Shown: positions 28,801 to 37,800 of the stretch, piece after piece
Layout of the letters: each line of letters opens with the position of its first letter
Position numbering within the stretch: the stretch's first letter is position 1
Assembly: GCF_031882575.1 (NCBI RefSeq)
Contig: NZ_CP134772.1
Span: 2,747,001 to 2,811,000, forward strand
Origin: Pseudomonas sp. VD-NE ins
Lineage (GTDB): Bacteria; Pseudomonadota; Gammaproteobacteria; Pseudomonadales; Pseudomonadaceae
Length of the DNA: 64,000 bases
Direction of reading: 5' to 3'
Notes under the pieces: model-generated
What the model saw: the letters and a program-made list of their open reading frames with translations, nothing else
Databases searched by the model: none
What the model was told of the DNA's origin: nothing
Program-made: the position numbers and the translations under genes

Positions 28801-30699
28801 TCCATGGGACTCTCGGCGCCAGATACCAGCCCTTTGAAGCCCAGATCTGCGGCGATCATGCAGCGTGCGGCCAAGCTGTATCCTTCCCATTTGACCGAGC
28901 AGATCGAGCGGTTTGTGGCGTTACTGGATGCTGACGATGTCCTGGCTGTCAGAAAGCTTGAGCAAATGCGGGTTGAATACCAAACGATGGTCGATACGCT
29001 GGAGCGCTGGGTCCATCGCGCTACCTGGTATCACACTGCTGACGGTGTGCGCGAAATGGTGCCCTCTCACAGCAAATCCCGCGCCGCACAAGCGATCCGG
29101 CGCGCCTGGCGCCGCGAAACCCGCATGGCTCTTGAGTCGGGCGACAGTGGGCACTGCCTGGTACTCAATTCGGTGCCTTTGGGGGAGTTGCCGGTCATCG
29201 TCGCCGATTTCAGTCACATCTTCGTGCTGCAAATGAGAGGGGTGGGCGCAAGTGGCGGGTTGAACACATTCCTGCGTAATTTTCCGCGGCTGAGCACACT
29301 TGATTTGTCGGGGAACGGGCTGACGCGCATTCCTCAGGCAATCGAAGAAATGCCCGGTCTGAGTCATCTGGATCTGAGTGAAAACCGGATCGAGCTCATT
29401 GAGTCGGTGCTCGAGTTCGGCAACAACGACGGCCTTGTTTCGCTGGATCTGAGTTTGAATCCGACGCTGGGGCGCGTACCTCGAATCGCGTCCCAGCGTC
29501 AACTGCACCGGCTTGAACTGCGGGCTTGCGGAATTACTGAATGGCCCACGGAGATCGATGCGCTGACTGAGTTGGCGGCGCTGGATTTACGCAATAACAA
29601 AATCGTCGAGGTGCCCACAGCTGTCTTCAAATACAGGGCAACCCTGAGCCGAGGAATCAATATTGACGGCAATCCGCTGTCGGCATCGAGCCTCAAGGCA
29701 ATTGCCCAATATCAAAAGACGCAGGGAATGGATCTGGGCGTGATGATCAACGATTACCCGGGCACGGCACGGCAGGCAGGTGACAATAACGGTACCGGCT
29801 GGGTGAGTGGCTTGTCGCAGGTGTCGGTGGCTCGCGCAGAGGAAGCGTTGACGTCTTTGCTGGCGGATCCGCAGTCCCGTGATTTTTTCGAGTTACTTGA
29901 ACAATTGCGCGCAGCCGCCGACTTCACCCGTACCCGCGATCAACTGGGCCAGCGCGTGTGGAACGTGCTTGAGGCGATCTGCGCAGACGCCAGGCTGCGC
30001 CGTACGCTATTTCGGATGGCCAGGGCCGGTCGAGCCAGTGCCGTTAATGTGGCCGTGCTGTTCAGTGACCTTGAAGTCCGATTCTTGTGTTACAGGGCTG
30101 CCGCTGCAACGCGCACGGGCACGGGCACACAAACCCTGGAGGGAGAATTGATCGGCCTGTTGCGTGGGCTGTTTCGATTGCATGAGGTGCAACGGCACGC
30201 CTTGATGGACGTTGCGCAGCGCGCGCAGTCCGGTTCACTCAGCGCGCAGCAGGCACTGGATATCGGCCTTTTGTACAGGGTGCGACTGGCCGAACGACTG
30301 CAACTGCCCGGACAACCCCGGCAACTGGATACCGAGCTGGACACTGAGGTCACCGATGGGCAAATCGATCAGGTCTGTCAGGAGGTGATCAGGGCTGAGC
30401 AAGGCCCGCAGCTACTGGAGTCGATCAGTCAGGAGGAGTTTTGGTCGGAGTACCTGGCGACGACGCAGCGCGCAGCATTTGAAGACAATCTGCAACATAG
30501 CGGGCGATCACTGGCACAACTGGAAAGACGAACCGGATTGTCTCGCCAGGCGGCCTCGCAACAGATGAGGACCATTCTGGATAATTTCAGGAACGAAGCT
30601 GCACAGGTACGCAGGCGACTGACAACCCAGGCGTTGAGTCGACATCCGGGTTTGGCCTTGCCGCCGGTCACGGGCCAGTTTGGGCAATCCCAGGATTAA
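25834..30699 (+). CDS. Giant DUF6543-LRR-NEL protein 1 (catalytic Cys replaced by Ser)
   Basis: This 1621-residue effector-like protein has a dermonecrotic-toxin-like (DUF6543) N-terminal region starting KEQIPSWLLESS. A conserved hydrophobic hairpin lies near 410-450 (FVPVLGEMMFAVAGLQLLNE). A leucine-rich repeat block occupies about 1105-1290 (LSTLDLSGNGLTRIPQAIEE, LSHLDLSENRIELI) and a C-terminal NEL-type E3 ubiquitin ligase domain runs from about 1310. NEL enzymes attach ubiquitin through a Cys in a CxD motif. Aligned without gaps to the two paralogs, the Cys is Ser1402 (AGT, 30037-30039) and the Asp is Val1404, so ligase activity is predicted lost. The ATG at 25834 is preceded by GAAGG. 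It has no adjacent secretion genes or immunity candidate. Confidence 0.85.
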   Translation: MDVESETLKLSDMTPAQQGVFYDLFKEQIPSWLLESSSVVRDELYASLKLSYKSRHTAREQAKAWSSPQSFCASLLAKAMSDKLGETFDVTGALFQHVRSTSRLLGLRKKLVLPIKRDLLTAACENFELSETKSGNYSDNSFLYIPERVTGQRSRILDLKPHEFAKLCRDLDLGAQYQKHAEAMFGSDTQTGSLRAVSVACSRDQFDVDRHIAFMRGHISADVYAMLKSVKDSASPLRLGTQTLGYRNLELLGVTLRGPMLIGPVGAGAAGDKRCVVYIPGDPDHPLKEYASFSQFERQLSMRLREVEWRNFFMRFVLLGERSTFFAGLNVKLLNANTTQFPFATVYLPVTPVSPEGDAQHDLFVALFKHHSKKVRADSRLLVVPTGDEDEKTRLARLESYKSIGLNSLAFFASFVPVLGEMMFAVAGLQLLNEIYEGVGSWAHGDQEHATDCLFDTLENLILMAAFAAGGATAGKAYKTVRSSNFVLGLRRVPIAGNEHRLWSPGMAAYRQWEPVLGGLSKDSQGLVWQGGECYLPMGADAYAVRPVAGTGLWEMRGTSSTSRYSPLLETNGAGAWRHDSELAQDWSQLTLLRRLGYREEGLPDARALEVIASTGINETQMRQLFVQSGEPIALLIDAARRFRADAQVSRFLEHIGTPSLASSADADLQLYLLTTASTWPKDLAVVVKDAGAAEVARYGAESTSRRVDISKDALRQGQFHTALLAGLKADEKVTLLGSKASKPSEQSALLTTCVAALALRQRSALMSRLYQRVDVCELARGEPIRKAFSLLSASIADELVRHADVTEWEQLESAKVPLRLAEEARCFETIQRLNRAYEGLYLDAVSGRDADELLLDTLMHMPGWPGDVLVEIVEAGESARIGQTNAAYKVVIKAHADHYQGLDAQGTVLSTQLARTRADFFQVLWESLPAHARKTLGVATDTDGSLLRQKITALALQRREAFSRLLSVEAIATDYRSPMGLADRRVEHSMGLSAPDTSPLKPRSAAIMQRAAKLYPSHLTEQIERFVALLDADDVLAVRKLEQMRVEYQTMVDTLERWVHRATWYHTADGVREMVPSHSKSRAAQAIRRAWRRETRMALESGDSGHCLVLNSVPLGELPVIVADFSHIFVLQMRGVGASGGLNTFLRNFPRLSTLDLSGNGLTRIPQAIEEMPGLSHLDLSENRIELIESVLEFGNNDGLVSLDLSLNPTLGRVPRIASQRQLHRLELRACGITEWPTEIDALTELAALDLRNNKIVEVPTAVFKYRATLSRGINIDGNPLSASSLKAIAQYQKTQGMDLGVMINDYPGTARQAGDNNGTGWVSGLSQVSVARAEEALTSLLADPQSRDFFELLEQLRAAADFTRTRDQLGQRVWNVLEAICADARLRRTLFRMARAGRASAVNVAVLFSDLEVRFLCYRAAAATRTGTGTQTLEGELIGLLRGLFRLHEVQRHALMDVAQRAQSGSLSAQQALDIGLLYRVRLAERLQLPGQPRQLDTELDTEVTDGQIDQVCQEVIRAEQGPQLLESISQEEFWSEYLATTQRAAFEDNLQHSGRSLAQLERRTGLSRQAASQQMRTILDNFRNEAAQVRRRLTTQALSRHPGLALPPVTGQFGQSQD

Positions 30700-30704
30700 G
30701 CAGA

Positions 30705-30738
30705 AAACCCCGAGTCCGCAGGCGCGGGCTCGGGGTTT
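30705..30738. terminator. Bidirectional Rho-independent terminator
   Basis: AAACCCCGAGTCCGC and GCGGGCTCGGGGTTT form a long stem with loop AGGC between two convergent genes. T runs exist on both strands (TTT on plus, TTTT on minus). Confidence 0.88.
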
Positions 30739-30742
30739 GCGG

Positions 30743-31237
30743 TCAGCGGCGACGGAACAGCGGCAGCGGTTCGTCAGTGGCGGCCTGATAGGTCACCGAG
30801 AAGTCCTTGAGACCTTCAAGGGCTTCGTACGGGTCTTTGTCCGCACGCACGGCAAAGGCGTCGAAGCCACAGCGGTGCATGTAGAACAGCTGATCGCGCA
30901 GCACGTCGCCGATCGCCCGCAGTTCACCTTTGAAACCGTAACGGTCACGCAGCAGGCGGGCGTTGGAGTAGTTGCGGCCGTCGGTGAACGCCGGGAAATT
31001 CAAGGCAATCACCTGAAACTCAGCCACGTCTTCACCGATTTCTTCGGCTTCTTCGTCGGCGTCCAGCCAGACACCCAGGCCACCGTCGCGGGCCTTGAGC
31101 ATGCGGCTGTGTTCGCGCCACAGTTGCAGCGGCACGATCAGATCGTCGCAGTTACTGATCTCGTCGATGTTGAAATCCTTGGGCAGCAAGTGCCAGGTTT
31201 CGTCGACGACCTCGTTGTTCTTAATGATTCGCTGCAT
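30743..31237 (-). CDS. DUF934 family protein, partner of CysI
   Basis: This 164-residue protein of the DUF934 family has the conserved features PLQLWREHSRML, GVWLDADEE, FPAFTDGRNYSNARLLRDRY and FKGELRAIGDVLRDQLFYMH. It is commonly encoded directly after the ferredoxin-type sulfite/nitrite reductase in proteobacteria and is thought to assist assimilatory sulfite reduction, perhaps in electron supply. The ATG at 31237 lies inside the 3' end of cysI (17-bp overlap), indicating an operon. Confidence 0.88.
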   Translation of the reverse strand: MQRIIKNNEVVDETWHLLPKDFNIDEISNCDDLIVPLQLWREHSRMLKARDGGLGVWLDADEEAEEIGEDVAEFQVIALNFPAFTDGRNYSNARLLRDRYGFKGELRAIGDVLRDQLFYMHRCGFDAFAVRADKDPYEALEGLKDFSVTYQAATDEPLPLFRRR

Positions 31238-32879
31238 AGACGCGTTCCTTGAAGAGGTCGATGCCAATACGCTGATAGGTGTCGATGAAGCGTTCGTCTT
31301 CGGTACGTTGCTCAACGTACACGTCGATCAGCTTCGAGATCACGTCAGGCATGGCTTCCTGAGCGAAGGACGGGCCGAGGATCTTGCCCAGGCTCGCATC
31401 ACGGCTGGCACTGCCGCCGAGGGAGACCTGATAGAACTCTTCGCCTTTCTTGTCGACGCCGAGGATGCCGATGTGGCCGACGTGGTGGTGACCGCAGGCG
31501 TTCATGCAACCGGAGATGTTCAGGTCCAGCTCGCCGATGTCGAACAGGTAATCGAGGTCGTCAAAACGACGCTGGATCGATTCGGCAATCGGGATCGACT
31601 TGGCGTTGGCCAGCGAGCAGAAATCACCGCCAGGGCAGCAGATGATGTCGGTCAGCAGACCGATGTTCGGCGTGGCGAAACCGCCTTCACGCAGCTCGCC
31701 CCACAGAGTGAACAACTGGCTTTGCTCTACGTCGGCCAGAATGATGTTCTGCTCGTGCGAGGTGCGCAGCTGACCGAAGCTGTAGCGGTCGGCCAGATCG
31801 GCGACGGCATCAAGCTGTTTGTCGGTGATGTCGCCCGGCGCAACACCGGTCGGCTTCAGCGACAGGGTCACGGCGACATAACCCGGCTTTTTGTGCGCCA
31901 GGGTGTTGCGGGTGCGCCAGCGAGCGAAACCCGGATGCTCTTTGTCGAGATCGGCGAGTTGCGCGGTCTGGTTTTCCAGCGCTTTGTAGTCCGGGTCGAC
32001 GAAGTGCTTGGCCACGCGCTGCAGTTCAGCGTCGGTCAATGTGGTCTGGCCACCGCGCAGGTGTTCCATTTCCGCATCGACTTTCTGCGCGAACACTTCC
32101 GGCGTGAGTGCCTTGACGAGGATCTTGATCCGCGCCTTGTATTTGTTGTCGCGACGGCCATAGCGGTTGTACACGCGCAGGATGGCGTCGAGGTAGCTCA
32201 ACAGGTCCTGCCATGGCAGGAACTCGTTGATGAACGCGCCGACTACCGGGGTACGACCGAGGCCACCACCGACCAGCACGCGGAAACCGAGCTCGCCAGC
32301 GGCGTTGTGCACCGGCTCGAGGCCGATGTCGTGGACTTCAATGGCGGCACGGTCAGCGGTCGAACCGTTGACGGCGATCTTGAATTTACGCGGCAGGTAG
32401 GCGAACTCCGGGTGGAACGTGGTCCACTGGCGGACGATCTCGCACCATGGGCGCGGGTCGATCACTTCATCGGCAGCGACACCGGCGAACTGGTCGGTGG
32501 TGACGTTGCGCAGGCAGTTGCCGCTGGTCTGGATCGCGTGCATCTGCACGGTGGCCAGTTCAGCCAGAATGTCCGGGATGTCTTCCACCGCCGGCCAGTT
32601 GAACTGCACGTTCTGCCGCGTACTGATGTGGGCGTAGCCCTTGTCGTAGTCGCGGGCAATCTTGGCCATCATGCGCGTCTGACGCGAAGTCAGCTGGCCG
32701 TAAGGCACCGCCACCCGCAACATCGGCGCGAAGCGCTGGATGTACAGGCCATTTTGCAGGCGCAGGGGGCGGAATTCTTCTTCGCTCAGCTCACCTGCCA
32801 GATAGCGTCGGGTCTGATCACGGAACTGCTTGACGCGGTCCTCGATGATCCGCTGATCGTACTCGTCATATACGTACAT
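31221..32879 (-). CDS. cysI: Nitrite/sulfite reductase hemoprotein
   Basis: This 552-residue siroheme-[4Fe-4S] reductase probably reduces sulfite to sulfide in cysteine biosynthesis. The cluster/siroheme Cys motifs are CCPGGDFCSLAN near 413-420 and GCMNACGHHHVGH near 456-465. The two repeated half-domains are visible (RLQNGLYIQRFAPMLRVAVP; GHISTRQNVQFNW-like YAHISTRQNVQFNWP). The ATG at 32879 is preceded by AGGACTT; an open frame further upstream lacks homology. The downstream DUF934 gene overlaps it. The 290 bp upstream (to 33172) hold its promoter; no clear CysB site was identified. Confidence 0.92.
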   Translation of the reverse strand: MYVYDEYDQRIIEDRVKQFRDQTRRYLAGELSEEEFRPLRLQNGLYIQRFAPMLRVAVPYGQLTSRQTRMMAKIARDYDKGYAHISTRQNVQFNWPAVEDIPDILAELATVQMHAIQTSGNCLRNVTTDQFAGVAADEVIDPRPWCEIVRQWTTFHPEFAYLPRKFKIAVNGSTADRAAIEVHDIGLEPVHNAAGELGFRVLVGGGLGRTPVVGAFINEFLPWQDLLSYLDAILRVYNRYGRRDNKYKARIKILVKALTPEVFAQKVDAEMEHLRGGQTTLTDAELQRVAKHFVDPDYKALENQTAQLADLDKEHPGFARWRTRNTLAHKKPGYVAVTLSLKPTGVAPGDITDKQLDAVADLADRYSFGQLRTSHEQNIILADVEQSQLFTLWGELREGGFATPNIGLLTDIICCPGGDFCSLANAKSIPIAESIQRRFDDLDYLFDIGELDLNISGCMNACGHHHVGHIGILGVDKKGEEFYQVSLGGSASRDASLGKILGPSFAQEAMPDVISKLIDVYVEQRTEDERFIDTYQRIGIDLFKERVYAANH

Positions 32880-33172
32880 ATAAGTCCTGTTCTCAGGCTT
32901 TGGGCTACTCGGAAAACGCTGCGTTTTCGCGTGCTGGAGTCCGATTTTGCCTCTGCAATTCTGCGCGCACGGCCGCGCACTCCCTAACGGAGCCGGGGCA
33001 ATATACCCGTTTGCAGTTATGCGCAAAAGTGATGTTTGAGTATATGTAAAGAACCAAATCGCCTAACGAGAATCGCTGTCAACTAACCCACATTTGTCGT
33101 GCGGACAATCATCGTCTTAACTGTGGTCGAGTCTTTCTGCAATCACCGATAAAACCGACAAGAGGCGATGCA

Positions 33173-33286
33173 ATGAGCAATCCGACCAAGGCAAGAAAAA
33201 GCGACAGCAGTGTCGATGCGTGGGCCATTTTGTTCCTGATCATTCTCGTAGTAGGGACAGCGGTATTCTGGGTCAGCCATCAGTAA
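33173..33286 (+). CDS. Small single-pass membrane protein (37 aa)
   Basis: This short ORF starts MSNPTKARKSDSSVDAW and is followed by one hydrophobic helix (AILFLIILVVGTAVFWV) ending SHQ. An AGAGGCG ribosome binding site precedes the ATG. The basic N-terminus and single helix fit a small inner-membrane protein with the N-terminus in the cytoplasm. Coding status rests on the ribosome binding site and the clean helix. Function is unknown; it is divergent from cysI. Confidence 0.65.
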   Translation: MSNPTKARKSDSSVDAWAILFLIILVVGTAVFWVSHQ

Positions 33287-33404
33287 ACGACCTATCCGGG
33301 CCCGCGCCCGACGAATTGTCGGACAAAAAGCGGGATCAGGCATCAATAGCCGCTAGATCGAAGGCTATAATGCGCGGCCATTTTTCCTTGGGCCCGGATG
33401 CTTC

Positions 33405-34478
33405 ATGTTCAAGTTTTTCCACATCAGTCTTCTGTTGTTCGGCGCGCTGTTCCAGAGCGGCGCACGGGCCGAGTCTGTGCTGTTTTTGAATCCGGGTTCG
33501 ACGCAGGAAGCCTTCTGGGTCAGCTATTCGCAATTCATGCAGGCGGCCGCCCATGATCTGGGAATCGACCTGCAGATTCTCTATTCCCAGCGCCAGCCCG
33601 AACTGACCCTGGCTCAGGCGCGCATCGCGTTGCAGGGGTCGAATCGGCCTGAGTACCTGATATTCGTCAACGAACAATACGTCGCGCCGCAAATATTGCG
33701 CCTGGCTGAAAACAGCGGCGTGAAGCTGTTTATGGTCAACGCAGCGCTGACACCTGACCAGCAAGCGTTGGTCGGCGAGCGTGACGACCGCATCGGCAGC
33801 CTGGTGCCGAACGACGAGGAGGGCGGTTACTTGATGATGAAGGAACTGATCCGTCTGCATCCGTCGTCGACAAACGCTGAGCCGATTGAAGTGTTGGCGT
33901 TCTCCGGCCTGAAGGTCACGCCCTCGGCGCAGTTGCGCGAACGCGGCATGCAGCGGGCGCTGGCCGAACATCCACAGATCCGCCTGCGGCAACTGGTGTA
34001 CAGCGGCTGGATGCAGGAACGCGCTTATGAACAGGCCAAACAGCTGTTCGCCCGCTACCCGAAGGTGTCGCTGGTGTGGTCGGCCAATGATGAAATGGCC
34101 TTCGGCGCGATGCGCGCGTACGCCGAAACGGGCAAAGTCCCCGGCAAAGATGCCTTGTTCAGTGCGATCAATACCTCACCGGCGGCCTTGCAGGCGTTGC
34201 TTGACGGGCGCCTTAGCGCATTGGTCGGCGGACACTTCACCTTGGGCGGCTGGGCGCTGGTCGAGTTGCATGACGTTGAGCAGGGCGTCGATTTGAATCG
34301 CTACGGCGGCCGTGACCGGCAGATTCCCTTGTTGCAATTGATCGACAAAGCGCATGCCCGGCAAATGCTGGCCATGGGCGCGTCGCCGGACTACGGGGTG
34401 AATTTCCGCAAGCTCTCGGCCAAGGGGCAGCCGGAGTCCTATCGCTATCCGTTTACCTTGCAAACGCTGATGCGCTGA
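33405..34478 (+). CDS. Orphan periplasmic substrate-binding protein (sugar/autoinducer type)
   Basis: This 357-residue protein has a signal peptide (MFKFFHISLLLFGALFQSGARA) and a periplasmic binding fold of the LacI/ribose-binding type (SVLFLNPGSTQEAFWVSYSQ, IFVNEQYVAPQIL, LVWSANDEMAFGAMRAYAET, SAINTSPAALQALLDGRLSA). The NDEMAFGA hinge segment is typical of ligand-sensing members. No permease or ATPase gene is adjacent, so it may serve a distant transporter or a membrane sensor. The start is the ATG at 33405; the ribosome binding site is poor (GGGCCCGGATG). The ligand is unknown. Confidence 0.8.
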   Translation: MFKFFHISLLLFGALFQSGARAESVLFLNPGSTQEAFWVSYSQFMQAAAHDLGIDLQILYSQRQPELTLAQARIALQGSNRPEYLIFVNEQYVAPQILRLAENSGVKLFMVNAALTPDQQALVGERDDRIGSLVPNDEEGGYLMMKELIRLHPSSTNAEPIEVLAFSGLKVTPSAQLRERGMQRALAEHPQIRLRQLVYSGWMQERAYEQAKQLFARYPKVSLVWSANDEMAFGAMRAYAETGKVPGKDALFSAINTSPAALQALLDGRLSALVGGHFTLGGWALVELHDVEQGVDLNRYGGRDRQIPLLQLIDKAHARQMLAMGASPDYGVNFRKLSAKGQPESYRYPFTLQTLMR

Positions 34479-34483
34479 CCGCG

Positions 34484-34702
34484 TCAGACACCGGCGAAAT
34501 GCAGCACCAGTTTGACGATGGCAAACAGCGTCAATGCAAACACCGCGGTGAACAGAATGCCCAGCATCACGAAATGGCTGGGCTTGCCATGGGTGAAGTC
34601 CCTTGCCCGGTTCTTGCCGCTCTGCACCCCGAACGCCGCTGCCATCACGCTGTGCAGCATCTGCCAGAAGGTCGGTGGTTTGTTGTCGACTGGATCGTCC
34701 AT
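34484..34702 (-). CDS. DUF2970 family small membrane protein
   Basis: This 72-residue protein has MDDPVDNKPPTFWQMLHSVM, AAAFGVQSGKNRARDF, and a C-terminal membrane helix (FVMLGILFTAVFALTLFAIV). This matches DUF2970, small inner-membrane proteins of unknown function. The ATG at 34702 has GGGGGA upstream; a longer open frame to 34927 is not supported. It is convergent with the binding-protein gene, with five bases between the stop codons. Confidence 0.82.
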   Translation of the reverse strand: MDDPVDNKPPTFWQMLHSVMAAAFGVQSGKNRARDFTHGKPSHFVMLGILFTAVFALTLFAIVKLVLHFAGV

Positions 34703-34847
34703 AAATCCCCCTTCGAAATCGTGCCTTGAAAGCATAGTCAACGCGGCCGGCAGTGCCTGACTTTTCTCGACCAGATGAGTCGTTACAACTGTTCCGTGGC
34801 CGCTATAACTATGTATCGCAGTACCGTGGGACTGAGATGGTGTCCTG

Positions 34848-34868
34848 TCGCTCCATTTACAGGAGCGA
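34848..34868 (+). promoter_or_regulatory. RBS-masking hairpin before NEL protein 2
   Basis: TCGCTCC (34848-34854) pairs perfectly with GGAGCGA (34862-34868) around a 7-base loop. The right arm contains the GGAG ribosome binding site, three bases before the ATG at 34872. The equivalent hairpin before NEL protein 3 has a covarying base pair. It could act as a thermosensor or a target for an RNA-binding regulator. Confidence 0.6.
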
Positions 34869-34871
34869 TCT

Positions 34872-37800
34872 ATGTCCCCCAATTCCCTTACTTCCCAGGT
34901 CGATGCGCCGAGTAAACCTCTGGCCACGGACAGTCTTCATGCGCAGTTCCTTGAAGCCTCTGTGCCGCAATGGCTGATCGATGCCAGCGGTCCGAGAAAA
35001 GCCGCAATCAAACGCGCCGGGACGGCCAGACCGGGCTGGTACACGAATGCGTCGGTGCAACAACGGCAGCATCTCGATGCCCGTTTCAAGGACAGTGTCA
35101 CGGCGCAGATTCAACTGGACAAAACCATGTCCACGTTCAAAGACATCGACGCCTTTGCCCGGCCTTTACTGATTGAGGCGTTGAAAAGCCGACATCAGGT
35201 CGATGTCGACGTCGACAAGACCTTTATATGCCTGAAGCGCCCTTTGTCCATGGGGGTTCTTGCGGTGGAAATAGGTTCTTTCGAAGTCTTGAAGTTGCCG
35301 ATGCTGCAGGCTGCGCTGCACAACTTCGAAAGTCGGGAATGCGAGTATGGTGCCTTTCACCGCAGTTCCGGGTTTATCGTGGAAACCGCAACCCCTGGCA
35401 CTTACACGTCAGTGCCCGTTAACGTGTCGGTCAGAGGCTTTCTGAGCCTGTGCAGAGATCTCGACATCGGGGCGCAATACCAGGCGTATCTCAAGTCGTT
35501 TTTCCGCCCGGAGGATACGGCGACTGAAACGACCTTGCGCGAGCATTTCATTGCCAGCCAGAAAGCCGCCCTGAGGGCCGCCGCCGAACGAGCATTGCTG
35601 GCCAAGGATATCGAGCCGGAAGACCACGCAATGATCCTCTCGGTCATCAAGGGTGAAAAACGCCCCAGAGTGGGAGGGAAACCGGTCTGGTTTCGTGACT
35701 TGGGGCTGATGCGGGAAAGACTGGTCGGCTGCGTCGTCTTCACGATTGCTGAAAAGCGTCGTTCGTTCGAGGCGGTGATTCTCTATGTGCCCAATGATCC
35801 TGAACATCCGCTGAAGCGCTACACCGGCAAGCAAGTCAACGACACGTTCAAGCGCCTGTTTACCGCTCGCGATGCACGACAGGCACAGAGCGCCGAGCCG
35901 ACGCCTTACCAACGGTTTTTCAGCCAGTTCATGCCTTATGACAAACGGCCCTATTACTTCAGCCAGTTCGTGAAGGAGGCAGACGACTCACCTGCGGATG
36001 TGCTGTGGTCGCCGTGGCGCCGGATCGTCGAGGTCATCACCCCGGCTTTTCCGTTTATCGAGATTCGGGAACTGCCACCCAAGCGCACGAAAATGCAGCC
36101 GGACCCTGACCCTTACCTCGGCGCCTCGCTGATGCTTCACGAGGGCAATGACCCCTGGGCGGACAACACCGACCTGTGGGTCTATCTTTATGAACAGCAT
36201 CGTGACCGGGTGCTGGCGGATGCCCGCAGCCATGCGGTGCCGACTGCCGACGTCAACATCAAGACCCGCGATGCCAAACTGGCGGCCCTGCTGCAAGTCG
36301 GGCTGCTGGCGCTGAATATGGTGTCGATGTTCGTTCCGGTGCTGGGCGAGGTCATGATGGTGATCATGGCCGGGCAACTGTTATACGAGACCTTCGAGGG
36401 CGTGAAGGAGTGGAGCGAAGGGGACAAGCACGCGGCCAGGGCGCATCTGGTGGATGTGGCAGAAAACCTTGCGCTGATCGGCGCGATGGCCGGAGCGGGC
36501 GCGGGGTTCAACCGCCTTGCTGCCGTCAAGCCTGAGCCGGTGATCGAAAATCTGCACCCAGTGACATTGCCCAACGGCGAAACACGTTTGTGGAATGCCG
36601 ATCTGCGCGGCTATGAGCAGCCTGTCACGCTGAGCGAGTCGACCGGACCGAATGCTCTGGGGCAGCACCAGGTCGATGGCAAAACCTGCATCCGCCTCGG
36701 GGGCAAGGTTTACGAGCAGATTCTTGATCCAGCGACGTCGCAATGGCGCCTTCGGCATCCCACTGACCCCGATGCGTACCAGCCTGTGCTTGAACACAAC
36801 GGTCAGGGTGCCTGGCGCCACACGCTGGAACGCCCCATGTCCTGGGACACTCTGACGCTCCTGCGGCGCATGGGCCATACAATCGACGGCCTCTCGGATG
36901 AGACGTTGCTGATGCTGGCCGAGATCAGCGACCTCAGTGACAGCACCTTGCGCAAGATGCACATGGACCATTTGCCCCCACCGCCCGAATGGCGCGACGC
37001 CTTGCGTCTGTTCAAGGCGGACGCGGCGGCAGGGCAGGTAATCGAGCAACTGCGGGGGACGGCGCGAATTGATGAGCGCTACCTGTTCGCGCTTGCGCTG
37101 ATCACCGACATGCCACGCTGGCCGCGTGGGCGGGTGCTGGAAGTGTTCGAAGGTGTCGAGCTGTCGGGGCCGTCCATCCAGTATGGCGCCGGGAAACAGC
37201 TGCCTGGCACTCTCACCAGACCGGTCATCCAGCTCAATCGGGCCCAGGTATTGAACGGGGAAATGCCGGCGCGGATTCTGGCGGCACTGGACGAAATCGA
37301 AATCAACTATTTGCTCGGCAGGGACGCCGCGCGAACGGCTTCAGCGAGGACTGACGCATTCCGGCAGCAACTGGCCGACTTTGCCGATACGCGCCAGCCA
37401 GAGATCTTTGCCAGCCTCTACGCGGGCACTGAGCTGGCCAATGCGCGCGTGCGCATTCTGCAGGGCGAGTGTCCCGGCCTCAGCGATGCGGCTGCGCAGG
37501 ATGTACTGGATCATGCCACAGCGGCTGAGCTGGCCCGTCTCGATCATACGCGGCGTTCGCCCTTGAAGATGCTCGAAGAGGCTCGCTGGCATGCCCGTCA
37601 GGGACGCCAGACGCGCGCCTTCGCCGGGTTGCGCAGTGCCAACCTGGCCACGGCGGACAGTCGACGACTGGCCTTGCACGCCTTGCAGCAACTGCCGGGC
37701 TGGCCGTCGACGCTGCGTCTGGAGGTTCGCGAAGGCAGCATCCGCGGCGCACTGCTCGACAGCATTGGTGAACACACCGCGCCCGAAAAAAGCTACCTGG

